Shown here one piece after another: positions 22,800 through 32,880 of a stretch of DNA of 64,000 nt. The notes under the pieces were generated by a model. It did no database searches and had not been told where the DNA came from. It worked only from the letters and a program-made list of their open reading frames with translations. Source of the stretch: Cyrtodaria siliqua (taxonomy: Eukaryota; Mollusca; Bivalvia; Adapedonta; Hiatellidae); NCBI GenBank assembly GCA_037043455.1, contig JAWPHD010004498.1:122290-186289 (forward strand), written 5' to 3'. The translations under genes were made by a program, and so were the position numbers. Within the stretch, counting starts at the first letter, position 1. Each line of letters starts with the position of its first letter.

Positions 22800-23610
22800 A
22801 CAGATACTGATATAGGTATGAAACCACCGAGTTATTTCCAAATTGACACCAATGTTAAAATGTCCATATTAATGATTTGCTACAACTTCAACTCGTGTAT
22901 GGATAGTGCAGCAGTGTAATATTCATATATTCATATAGAAAATAATACGATAATGGAACTATCGAAACGGCCGAGCACGACACATACGAAATATTGCAGT
23001 CTCGGTTTGGATTGAGACTGTTCATGAGCGGTAGTGAAATATGCTAGCTACCGCTCACGCCCTCTAGCCCCGGGTTGAGCACAACTCAGTATTCATAAAA
23101 ATCAACAGTACATAATTTTAACCATCCCGAAGATAGCAAGCATATGGCGGTGGATATAGCAATACTTGTATCTTTAATTCATCCCCTATATCCAGCGGCA
23201 TAGGGTCCCAGGATCTAAACAAATGTATGCCCTGAAGAGCGAAATAAACTAACTTTCCACTTGAAAAATCACGAGAAAACGTGGAATCCCAAGACATGTA
23301 AGAAAGTTATTGTTTGTTTACTAAACAGGTCAAGGGTACAGCTGTTTTCATTGAAATTCATAGTTGCCCACAAAGTGTATGCATAGATTCGAAATTTCGA
23401 AAATGTTCGTCAGTGATCAAGTAAAACCTATTAATAAGTTTCTTATACATACAACAACAAAATAGAATATAAATGGGCAGTTTTTCCCTACTTATAATGC
23501 CCATATTCATCAAAATGGAGGGATTACTTTTTATTAGGAACTACATTCGATTACACCGCGGAGATTTACATGCAAGTGATGGTGGTAGACATCCGAAACA
23601 TGTCTAATGT
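22800..23610 (+). repeat. Paired repeat G, copy 1, split by an H repeat
   Basis: Aligns with 48600-49065: GGTATGAAA.CACC, CAATGTTAAAATGTC, TATGGATA.TGCAGCAGTGT, then after an H insertion at 22961-23220, ACTAAACAG, CTTCTTATACATACAA, AATGGGCAGT, GGAGGGATTACTTTTTAT. The partner at 48.6 kb lacks the H repeat, so it shows the empty site. Confidence 0.8.
22961..23220 (+). repeat. H repeat, most complete copy
   Basis: Begins GAAACGGCCGAGCACGAC. It has one hairpin CAGTCTC / GAGACTG (22997-23003, 23014-23020) and a second with perfect 10-bp arms (23025-23034, 23048-23057). It then continues CTAGCCCCGGGTTGAG, ACCATCCCGAAGATAGC and GCGGCATAGGGTCCCAG. About 260 bp. It sits as an insertion in repeat G. 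No coding capacity; class unknown. Confidence 0.8.
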
Positions 23611-24294
23611 GTTTTTTTTTATTATTTAATCCGAGCTAACTTCTGTGAATTTCCTAATTAACTGTTGTCTCTATAAGTTTAGTGTATTATTATTAGTAGT
23701 AGTATTATGTTAATTATAGTGAATCACAACATCGTGTATGTTTATTCACGTGATTTGCATAGACAACAGGTTGAAGATGTGCTTATTTGTATTAGTACCA
23801 GCAATGTTTTCACCCTGAAACAAGAACACACCATATATACCTGCAATGGTCCGTATCTAAAGACGGAATTTCGTATCTTATCTATATACGAAACGCTGTC
23901 TCCATTTGTATATTATAATAACACTGTCAAGGTTTTGTAAACAAATGTAGTCTGTTTTTTGTCGGTATGGTTCAAATACAACGACTTATAGTTAATCTAG
24001 TATAGTGCTAACATTTAGTAGGCCACTCATTTAGGTTTACTATTTGTCACAAGTTTATGAGTATGTCACTAATTTAGGATAACGAGAAGCATATTCACTG
24101 ACGACTTGTGTACAATCCTGTCCATATATTATAAACGACATTGCACACCGCAATTATTCTTGAATAAATAGTGTCCATACTAAGTTAAGCATTATGTTGC
24201 TTGTTAAATATATTTGCTCATTGTCTATAGTTGTGTATTATGTTGCATAGTAAAGTATGTTTGTGTATTGTAGATTATAAGAATAGTTCATGCG
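23611..24294. other. Non-coding stretch
   Basis: A 77-residue frame at 23707-23940 has no recognisable domain. From about 24000, loose repeats of TTAGGT/TTGTCAC-type motifs begin. Confidence 0.45.
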
Positions 24295-24412
24295 TATCCG
24301 GTAAAGATCGGGAATTCCAAGAAGTGGTATTATAACTGTTTTTATTGGAACCGAGGCTTTGCGATTAAAATTATACCGAGGGGTTGGAATTCCCTATTTG
24401 TGAATCGGATAC
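24295..24412. mobile_element. Small inverted-repeat (MITE-like) element
   Basis: Ends GTATCCGGTAAAG ... GGGAATTCCAA and TTGGAATTCCC ... CGGATAC are inverted partners over about 28 bp with mismatches in the middle. Total about 118 bp. Target duplication not resolved. Confidence 0.55.
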
Positions 24413-24499
24413 CCGTGATAGATTATTACTCTTGCATACATGTATCATTGACATTTTGTGCGTTGACATCGCCAAATATATCTGCTAGTTAACGTTTGG

Positions 24500-24764
24500 C
24501 ATGTTATTTTACACAATGACGTAATGCAAATATTGACGTTACTGACGTCGTTGTTGAGATCAGCGCATGACTTTTATCACCTCCATGAGTGAAAACAAAC
24601 TTTCCATCACCCATGTAAATCGCGGATAAGCTTATCCGGTATGCAAGCAGGTTCATGTATTTTGCTGCTTGTGAGGGTTGTGTACATTTTAGATATTGTG
24701 TGTTACTTGTTAGGTACTGTTTGTCACAGTTTAGTAACTGTGCCACTCCCCATTACGTGGTACA
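24500..24764. repeat. Degenerate short-motif repeats
   Basis: The motif TTAGGTACTGT / TTAGATATTGT with GTGTTACTTG and TTGTCAC recurs near 24030, 24690, 24730, 25000 and 25465, irregularly spaced. A frame of 80 residues here is a by-product. Confidence 0.4.
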
Positions 24765-24985
24765 TGTAGTAACTGTCATACCCCACCCAACACCTTCTCC
24801 AAGAAGATTGGCTGGGGTATGAAATTAAACCTAAAGTTCGGCTTTAACACTTTTCATTAAACATGTTTTTAAACGTGTTTTTGTCGAAATATCCTTAATA
24901 AACTCCTGCTAATATAAGCTTTCCCATCGATAATTGGAATTAAAGCGTAATGTAGACCAAGTTCGTGATGTGTATTACAACTGTA
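24765..24985 (+). repeat. Dispersed repeat M, copy 2
   Basis: Partner of 13785-14065: TGTCATACCCCACC, AAACATGTTTTTAAACG, CCTGCTAATATAAGC, GGAATTAAAGCG. Slightly shorter than copy 1. Confidence 0.75.
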
Positions 24986-25074
24986 GTTATTGTTTGTCAC
25001 TTGTTAGGTATCGTGTGTCGTTAGTTATTTTGATGTGTGTATCTAGTTTGTGTATGTGCCATCATGTCAGTAAA

Positions 25075-25320
25075 TATCATATATCGAGGTATATGTATAA
25101 CTGACATATTTTGCAAATCGAAACTCGATAGATACGCTATAAACTGCTTTACTCGGCAAGTCCAATCCCCGAAACTGCAGCATCGAATTAGCAACTTATA
25201 ATGCATTTGAAGTACATTCAATCACGGGTATTTAAAAATAAAACGTTGAATAAACCCATACTTTTGACCGGCACATATTTATCATTATATGACCTAAACA
25301 CCTGTCTAGAGTTTTCGATC
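25075..25320 (+). repeat. Paired repeat N, copy 2
   Basis: Partner of 18855-19110; the clearest block is TATGACCTAAACACCTG. Completes the collinear Q-D-M-N order. Confidence 0.5.
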
Positions 25321-27262
25321 AACGGTTTTGTAGTGCAATTTTGCCGTTATTTGGAGGGTTATTTCCCTTAAGTTATTGTATGTAAATAGTATAGTATTGG
25401 TACTGTCTGTCATATTTTTAGAGAGTATGTGTTACTATTACAGTTACTGAGTGTGTTTTTCGTTTAGGTATTTTGTGTCGAGTGTGAAGATACTGGGTGA
25501 CAGGTATTGCATTCAATACAACCATAGACAATACACTCATTCTACTGTGTAGCGGTCGTCAGTCGTGTTGTAACTAATGTAATAGACTTCAGAGGACTAT
25601 TTACGATTATATTCTTTTAACGATGTTTATACTGCATTATTAAACGACGATCTTTCCGTTTATATCATATGCAGTAGGAACGCCACGGACCTATAACATA
25701 TCAGTTCTGTTCGCATTTTAACTCCGCGAACATGGACTATTTCTTTGTATTTTACGGACTATTTTACGAATTTTCAACTAAAACAGACGCCATTTTTTTA
25801 CACCCGAAATTGGGCGCGCTACGTCGGCGAGCACTACGGGTACCTATGGAGTCTAACAACACGCGTACAGTGTTTCATACCGTATATTATGTAAAAAGTA
25901 ATACCTTACCGGACGAAATAACGTCCCATTATGTGTCAACACGATGCAGTGTTGGTGACTGACAGGTCACCGTGACATAACTTGACACGTGAAATTGACA
26001 TGTTGTTGCAAGTTGGATTTGGGAATATTGTCTGCTGCTGGAGGTCCATGATCAAGGTATTTGTTTTGTCATTAAAATGTGTTTGTTAATAAACAGTACA
26101 CACCCCTTTTAGATCGTGCATATTTAGACATTGGCCAAATACAGTGCCTAAAAAAGTAGTGTATAGTGTATAATAGAAAGTTCATAATCACTATAAGTGT
26201 TTTTCGTGTACTCCGATCTTTCCAGTAACTGGATGTACTGTAAACTGTAGAACGTTTCGTGGAATAAAACAATTGCTATCAATGTCCCCCGCACACAGCC
26301 CCCACCCAAGTACGGTAGATGGGGGTGTGGGGGTAGATGGAGCTTGCATACCGAAAACAAGGAGGGGGTAAGAAAACTAGAAACCCCCTCCACCCCCACC
26401 CCTCAGATGCATGAATGTAAATAGTTAGCGTTGTCTCTATATCGTTATGTTATCCCCATTTTCTCGCACATTCGTGAATACATAACCCGATACAACTACC
26501 ATTGAAACAATGTAATCTGCCATAGACATTTGACTGAAATCGGTCGGATTCATATTTATGTACAGTAAAGTTTTGTGGCAAGGAATTGATTTTAAATTTA
26601 CATTTATTTACATTCTGTTGCGACAAAAACAACGCAATTTCGAGAAAGTACATTTCACTTAAAAGCCTTTAAGGCGGTGTAGCTACTACGCTTGCCTCCA
26701 GTGTGTCTCAAAAGAAATGACTATTCCATGGGCTGGAAATATGCTGTGAACGTGGAACAATGTTTTTAATGGATCTCCAGTTGGGCTACATTATATTTTA
26801 CATGTATAATGAATGATGAGAGATGTTTTTATTACATTAACAGTGTTATTGAGCACAAGTAGTATGCATGCTTTATTCAATTTAGTTATTTTATCTTATC
26901 TTTTTTAAATATGTTACATTATGTATAACAAAGGATAAAGTATGTCTGTTTGATCATTGACATTGGATTGATGTTGTTTTCAGAGAGGTCTCAAATGTGA
27001 ATCGTGCCCTTGAGCAGCTCTAAGTGAATTGATACTGACGACTTCAGAATGTCAAGCCATATTAAATGCCATTGGATCATATGGAGGTAAGAGCCTTTTA
27101 AAAAATTGTTTGCACGTGTGTAGTTCTTTAAATTGAGCTTGTGTTATGCTTGCACGGTGCTGTTCAAAGTTAGAGTAAAGATATTTCAGTGATAGTGCAG
27201 CGTGATTGTCATATGAGCTCGTGTAAACTACATGTACTGGATACATGCGAAAACAAGTTGTG
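25321..27262. other. Non-coding stretch
   Basis: No gene supported. The 76-residue frame 25732-25962 has no recognised domain; CACGCGTACAGTGTTTCA occurs here near 25860 and again near 29500, a hint of a shared diverged repeat. A G/C-rich island lies at 26284-26404. Confidence 0.45.
26284..26404. other. C/G-run cluster with possible G-quadruplex
   Basis: C runs at 26286-26306, G runs on the plus strand at 26321-26334 and C runs at 26384-26402 (four G tracts on the minus strand with 1-2 base loops). C and G blocks can also pair with each other. Unusual in this AT-rich setting; no gene is attached. Confidence 0.5.
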
Positions 27263-27540
27263 TTAAAGGGACACTAGGCAGTCTTTATTTGTTTAAAACT
27301 TCTGGAGTTCGGTTAATTTTTCTGCATAGTTTGCATTTGTGCATCATTAATATTATTTATTAGAATAGTTCAGAAGAAATTGTTTTACACATTACTTACT
27401 GTTGATAATAGTGCACCTATAATAATTGATTTAACTTTTAATGCAAGCAGGTTTAAATTTAACATGTTACCAGGTTAACAAATGGAGATGCTAATGTTAA
27501 AGCTTGATAAATACTTCAAGATTGCCGTGTGTCCCTTTAA
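27263..27540. mobile_element. MITE with TTAA ends
   Basis: Left end TTAAAGGGACACTAGGCAG and right end GCCGTGTGTCCCTTTAA are inverted partners over roughly 20 bp, bounded on each side by TTAA. Length 278 bp, no ORF. TTAA target sites are known for piggyBac-type transposons, but the superfamily is not provable from the ends alone. Similar left ends occur at 19404, 27579 and 29659. Confidence 0.75.
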
Positions 27541-27577
27541 CATCATCTAATTGGTCTATGTGATGGGTCCTCAATTT

Positions 27578-28055
27578 ATTAAAGGGACACAGAGCAAATT
27601 TCCAATCTTGTGTCTGTTTTACACATTTTCACATCAGAACAGACCACACATCTACAAAAGTGTCTTCTCAACTGCCCTATTTAATCATGTTTTATTTCTA
27701 AAACTAGCGGCATCACCAGGTTTTGAGAGAGAAAATAAATAGCTGTATATTAATGTTTTCTCCCCATGTAAAATGACCTTACTAAGTCATTAAAGTAAAA
27801 TATCCTATGAACAAAACGTGTAAAATTTAACAATTTTAGATATTTGGCCAGACTTGTATTTTATTCCCCTTCTAGTAAAAATGGCTTATAGAACATTGCA
27901 CCCTCTGTCAGATTTAACTTTCCTTATAATAGATTCTTGCTGTACTGTTGGGTGAAACATACATTAAAATGGTTCTATAATCATATCAGTTCAATCATAT
28001 ACTCGTATGATACACAATATAATATGTATTGACCCTTTACTTGATGTGCCATTTA
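27578..28055. other. Single TTAAAGGGACAC end plus non-coding sequence
   Basis: A second TTAAAGGGACACAG end begins 38 bases after the MITE above, but no matching inverted right end was found. The rest is AT-rich with no gene. Confidence 0.4.
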
Positions 28056-28059
28056 CTCA

Positions 28060-28370
28060 GTTGTGGTCAAGGGACGTTTATAGCATATCGGATTTGAATC
28101 CAGTGAACACGGATTCAATTCTTACTGGCGCCACTGGGTTACTTCGATGTGTCCTGCTAGCCTCGTTCGTCTGATGGGAACGTAAACCGGGTGGTCCTGT
28201 GTATCGGAGTCTGTCCTCCCTCCAAGCACGTTAAAGAACCATAGGTATCTAATCGGTAGTAAGCGTAGGTCAGGGTTCCTGGATGCCTATGTATCTTTCC
28301 TCCTCTCTTTCGGGCGGTTCGAAATAACCTAAACAACGTGTTGATGAGGCGTTAAACAATAATTAAATTT
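28060..28370 (+). mobile_element. tRNA-derived SINE
   Basis: A decayed tRNA-like head (TTGTGGTCAAGGGACG A-box-like, GGATTCAATTCTTACTGG B-box-like) is followed by a body with TCTGATGGGAACGTAAACCG, CAAGCACGTTAAAGAACC and a tail GAGGCGTTAAACAATAATT. Such a layout fits metazoan SINEs. No target duplication was resolved. Confidence 0.75.
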
Positions 28371-29655
28371 TAAACTGTCCCTAGATCCCTCTCGCAACAC
28401 CTGATTCAAATTGAATACTCTGCTCGACTTATATTAACTTTTTATTCTATGTCTTTCTTTTCTTTCAGTCTGCACGTCATGTGGAAGAAGACTCAATGTA
28501 CACCACTGGCCAGAGTCAATGCTAAAGTTTATGTTCGCTCAATTATTTGCTTAATAAAGTATACATATGAACTAAAATATTGTCTTTATAATTATGTCTT
28601 CCACCACAGATTAGATTTGGCATTTCCGTTTGTCTGTCACAAATCTTGTCTGCGCTACTTGTTGGATTTTGACGAAACTTTGTACAAACTCTTTATTACT
28701 TTCTCTGAAGCTAATTTCATAAAACTTCATACTTTAAATGCCTTTGGTGAAATGATAATCCCTGTTTATTTTGAAGTCAGTAGTTGAAAGGTCCGTTACC
28801 ATGACCGGAAAATGAAAAGTATTGCCCACACAGTTTTTCCTCTTACCTAAAGCAAATTTCATGAAACTTCATTGTTGGACAGTGGAAAGAGGATGATCGT
28901 TTGATTTTTAGGTAAAAGGTCAAGTTCCTTGCAGACATCCACTATCCAAGGATAAGCATATGTTACAACACACATGTTATAATATTAATGGTATAATATA
29001 TGAATATTTTCTTGCACAATGTTGAATCCAGTAAAACAAGTAGTTTTGTTCACTGATACTGTCGCCTGTGAACCAAACCACTTGTTGTTAAATTACATTT
29101 AATCCATTTTTTTTTTAAATCATAAATTAAAAAATATATATATTAAAACAAACAAAACATGCTATTTGATGAAAACAGACGTATTCAAATTTTCAAAATA
29201 GCAATATTCGCAGAATATAGTAGATTTCAACTGCTGAAAACAAACATGTATTTTTTTTCCAGGAAAAAATACTTCTATGAATATAGTATATATGTTCAGG
29301 GAAATGTTTAATATGTCTGTTTTCAAATACTACAAATCGTAACGCACCGCACATGTATATTCAGTATTTACTTTCAATATAGTAGTGAGTATGACTGCGT
29401 TCTGGGACCATATAAATATAAAAGAATAATATATATACATAAATATATATATAACTATATATGCCCTATAAATATAAACGACCCGCACTTTTTGAATTCA
29501 CGCGTACAGTGTTTCACAACACCACAAATCTGGCAAGTGCTCCATTGACACAATGTCATGTCCACGTTTATGTTATGAAATCTTCGAGTCTACACATAAT
29601 CATGTTTGTTACCGACAGTAGCATGTATGTTACTCGTCAGTCATTTATTTACTTG
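28371..29655. other. Non-coding stretch
   Basis: The 112-residue frame 28449-28787 is the longest here; it has no signal or domain I recognise. The motif AATTTCATGAAACTTCAT near 28855 resembles AATTTCATAAAACTTCAT near 28712, so it is probably part of a diverged tandem repeat. Confidence 0.45.
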
Positions 29656-29658
29656 GTT

Positions 29659-31330
29659 AAAGGGACACATGCCAATCTTACTTTCTTTAAAACTCGAGTC
29701 GCCCCCTCAGTTTTAAAAGAACAGTTAAAAGAATATACTTCTTTCTGCCTGTTAAACTTATATTAGTTTATCGCTTTTTCTGATTTCGAAAATTAACTCT
29801 ACAACGTATGTTGGCCACTCTGACATAAATCCAAAGCATGTATAGATAAAAAATTTAGTGTAAAATACATGAACACATACATTTTAAATATATGTGTTTA
29901 CATAACGAAATTATTTAATTGTTTCTGAAGCCGGTCGTCTTTCCTTAATGAATATGAATGTTGCCGTCTTTGGGTCGGACGGTCCTGTTACTTAATTAGT
30001 ACTTGTCTCCGTTTATTGAAATTCTACATATATACAGAGGAGAGATGTATCTATATGATTTTGTTATTATGCTCGCTTCTAAAATGACGAAATAAATCGA
30101 TTTGAATAAAAGGCGCATTCTCAGCAATACACAACGTATTGTGTGTACGGGTTGGAGGGGGGAAACCCACGGGGTTGGAGGGATACTACCGTAATGTTGC
30201 TCTCATAAATACTGTTAACATACTACATCAATAATATAACAACTACTGAACAATGCTGAAATCGATTTATCTTTATAAATGAATTCATAATTCCACAATT
30301 TTATTCCGTGCGAAGATCGATTTGGAACGTCGATTCGGCGTATTTAAACGATTACGGTGTACTTTGTTAATTTTCGGGGGAAAAAAGTACTTGCCTCCGA
30401 TTTTTTTTATAGTTTACCTATCTACAGAGGAAAGATGTATTTACGCGTACATGCTTTTGTTTTGTTCTCTCGCTTCTAAAATGATGAAATAAATCAAATT
30501 TGATTAAAACTGCGCATTAGCAGCCTAATCAATACGGTATGAAGGGTGGTGGGGGTGGAATGAGGGGCGGGGCTGCAGGGATACTACCGTAATGGTGTCC
30601 TTGAGAAAAACGGTGAACATTCTACTCTAATAATTTATTAAATACAGAACAATGTTGAAATCAATATATCTCTTAAAAAGGATTTCACAATTTGATGGTT
30701 TTATATCCCGCGTGTACATTAACTTCGAAAGGCGATTGTTCATATTTTAGCGAACACGGTGTACTTTGTTAATTTTGGGAAAAAAAAGTACTTTTTTCTG
30801 ATTGACTTTAAATTTTGGGTTTTAATAGTAGACATGTCAATGAATACTTTCGTGAAAAAAAATTCATTCTCGCTGTTAAAACTTAATTTTTTTGCATTTT
30901 TTTCGGATTCAGAAAATTAGCACTGCAACATATATTTTCACAATCCTCATTTCCTTTCCCGACGTACCGTTACAATTTTGTTTGTTAAAACGTATTCGGA
31001 GCACTCCGGCATAAACCAAAAGCATGTATAGATCAGAAATTTAATCTGGAATGCATGGATACATCCATTTGAAATATATGTATTGAAATAATGGAATTAT
31101 TTCATTTATTGTGTACCCGGTCGCGTCTGTAAATGTATATGCATTATGCCGTCTTTGAGTCCGTGGGTCATGTTAGTTAATTTAGGGGAAAAAAAAGTAC
31201 TTGTCTCCGATTTCATTAAAAATGTGCATATGGACAGAGGAAAGATTTATCTACGCGTACATGCATTTGTTTTTATTCTCGCTTCTAAAATGAAAAATAA
31301 ATCGATTTTGATTTAAAAGCGCATTTTTGG
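29659..31330 (+). repeat. Imperfect 390-410 bp repeat series upstream of the receptor gene
   Basis: A module beginning AGTACTTGTCTCCGATTT with CAGAGGAAAGATGTATCTAC, CTCGCTTCTAAAATGA and AAATAAATCGATTTGA starts near 30000, 30387 and 31196; a shorter start lies near 30787. A second module (CATAAA.CCAAAGCATGTATAG, TGCCGTCTTTG) occurs near 29820 and 31010. Two copies carry G-rich inserts (30150-30180, 30544-30570). Probably a partly duplicated non-autonomous element; any regulatory role is unproven. Confidence 0.75.
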
Positions 31331-31764
31331 CAATTTAAACCTTAAAACAACCTAAATTCATCCCTTTGAAAAATACCTTTAACTATTAATGGGAATTACA
31401 CGAAGTGTACACCAATTCTGTTCGATCAATGTAGTTTGTGAATATTATTACTTTAACAACGATCTGTGATGGTGTTTTGTTATAATCACAGTTTATAAAT
31501 AAGAGGTGAAGAAATCTGACCAGTGACAATTTTCCCGATAATGTCATTTTGTTATCGATTTTATCACGTGACCTTGTTTGATAAATATTCCTACGCCATA
31601 GGGCTGGCGTTCCTACTGATGATACTCTCCTTAATAAATGACATTATTGTCAATATCGTATCAGTTGACTGCTCAAGCTCTAATAATCTTAGTTTTATTT
31701 CACCAATTGCAGGAAGACGTTTTTTTCAGATTCCTGATAATACCGCCAACTGCTTCTGCTAGTC
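31331..31764 (+). promoter_or_regulatory. 5' flank / possible 5' UTR acceptor of the receptor gene
   Basis: A strong 3' splice acceptor-like stretch (seven T then CAG) ends at 31729, 35 bases before the ATG, and another candidate (CACCAATTGCAG) ends at 31712. This would fit a receptor with an intron only in its 5' UTR. The 79-residue frame 31523-31762 ends two bases before the ATG and is likely not coding. No TATA box can be assigned with confidence. Confidence 0.3.
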
Positions 31765-32880
31765 ATGGATGATTACGCTTATAACCAGTCTTACGACGAT
31801 GAATATCTACGGCATCACAACGATAACGTCGCCTTATATCTCGATGATGAATTACTAAAACAGTTAAACGAGTATTATGCAATGGACAGGGACAGAAACA
31901 TGTTCAGTGATGAATTACTAAATCAGTTAAACGAGTATTATGCAATGGACAGGGACAGAAACATGTTCAGCATCTTCTATAAGGTTTTTGCAGCTTGTAT
32001 AGTAGTCTTGAACGTGATCCTCGTAGTGTCCATATTGATAAGTCGCAAACAACGACGTCACTTCCGGAACTGGTTGATTCTGCACATGACTGTGATTCAT
32101 ATATTATTCGGTGGAATAGCGTGCCCGTTTATGGGGCACAATATAACGGAGTCAAATGCTGAGCTTGATACCGTATTATGTAAGCTTTTATACTTTATAA
32201 CCGACACCCTGGAATACACAGCAAACGTTTCATTAGCTATCCTCGGTTTATATCAGTGCATTACGATGTTATCACCCCAGATGCTGAAAGATGTTTCATA
32301 CGCGTTACTTACCTCAATAATGATAATAGTCCCGTGGGTGGTGTGCGTCATGCTCACGGCTGTACTTCGTTTGACAATGTCGGAGGAACACCTTGGACAG
32401 TGCTATACAATATCAGATAGAACAGCGCAAGTCTTGTGGCTTATTCTCGCCTATGGATTACCTCTATTTCTTATTTGTGTGTGCTTCATTTCACTTATAG
32501 CAATAGCCTGCTCACCGCTTATCACACATATCGATTCGTCACCACCAGGTCGTCAAAATATGACAGTGTTCGTCGGCATCTGCCTTGGCACATTTTTTCT
32601 AATGCGCACGCCTTTTTATTTTGTATACGCTAATCCTATTTCTGTTCGATGCTTTGAGGAACTTGGAAGCCTGCTATGTACGAGGATCACACACGGCCTG
32701 GATCTTATCCGTCTCACAAACATGGTTCTAATTCCACTAGCTTACTTGATACCAACTGAGATAAGAAAGTGTTTTAAGAAATTAAAATCAAAGCTTTTAT
32801 GTAAAAGAGTGTCATCGACCTCAAAAAAACAGAGAATGGAGATGGTGACAATGTCTCAAAGTGAACGAACAATCGTTTAA
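31765..32880 (+). CDS. Divergent rhodopsin-type G-protein-coupled receptor, 371 aa
   Basis: Predicted plasma-membrane receptor that would signal through heterotrimeric G proteins; ligand unknown. A 69-residue acidic N-terminus, without an obvious signal peptide and with one NxS site (N7), precedes seven hydrophobic segments at about 70-93, 104-124, 141-168, 178-203, 222-249, 265-289 and 312-332. A basic helix-8-like tail (EIRKCFKKLKSKLLCKR) and a Ser/Lys-rich C-terminus follow. Class A hallmarks kept are C139 and C213 for the TM3-loop 2 disulfide, W191 in TM4, P233 in TM5, P283 in TM6 and PLAY in TM7. Lost or changed are the TM2 Asp, the DRY box (YQC, 163-165), the CWxP Cys/Trp and the Asn of NPxxY (IPLAY, 323-327). 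N126 in loop 1 is an NxT site. The frame is single-exon and intact. Residues 28-48 and 49-69 are a tandem duplication. The ATG at 31765 is the first in frame and gives a normal-length protein. A recent pseudogene or a lineage-specific orphan receptor are both possible, but 371 codons open argue for a gene. Confidence 0.85.
   Translation: MDDYAYNQSYDDEYLRHHNDNVALYLDDELLKQLNEYYAMDRDRNMFSDELLNQLNEYYAMDRDRNMFSIFYKVFAACIVVLNVILVVSILISRKQRRHFRNWLILHMTVIHILFGGIACPFMGHNITESNAELDTVLCKLLYFITDTLEYTANVSLAILGLYQCITMLSPQMLKDVSYALLTSIMIIVPWVVCVMLTAVLRLTMSEEHLGQCYTISDRTAQVLWLILAYGLPLFLICVCFISLIAIACSPLITHIDSSPPGRQNMTVFVGICLGTFFLMRTPFYFVYANPISVRCFEELGSLLCTRITHGLDLIRLTNMVLIPLAYLIPTEIRKCFKKLKSKLLCKRVSSTSKKQRMEMVTMSQSERTIV
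31846..31971 (+). repeat. 63-bp tandem duplication in the receptor N-terminus
   Basis: Units 31846-31908 and 31909-31971 differ at only two bases: one gives Lys to Asn and the other is silent. The length is a multiple of three, so the frame is kept. The unit is acidic and aromatic (NEYYAMDRDRN) and lies just before TM1, outside the cell. Confidence 0.95.

Noticed and set aside
25732..25962. Candidate exon with a GC-richer stretch
   Set aside because: No homologous domain or splice pattern could be supported.
28449..28787. 112-residue ORF as a gene
   Set aside because: No recognised domain, and it overlaps what looks like a diverged repeat.
31523..31762. 79-residue hydrophobic ORF ending two bases before the receptor ATG
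   Set aside because: No domain, and it contains strong splice-acceptor-like sequence; better read as 5' UTR or intron.
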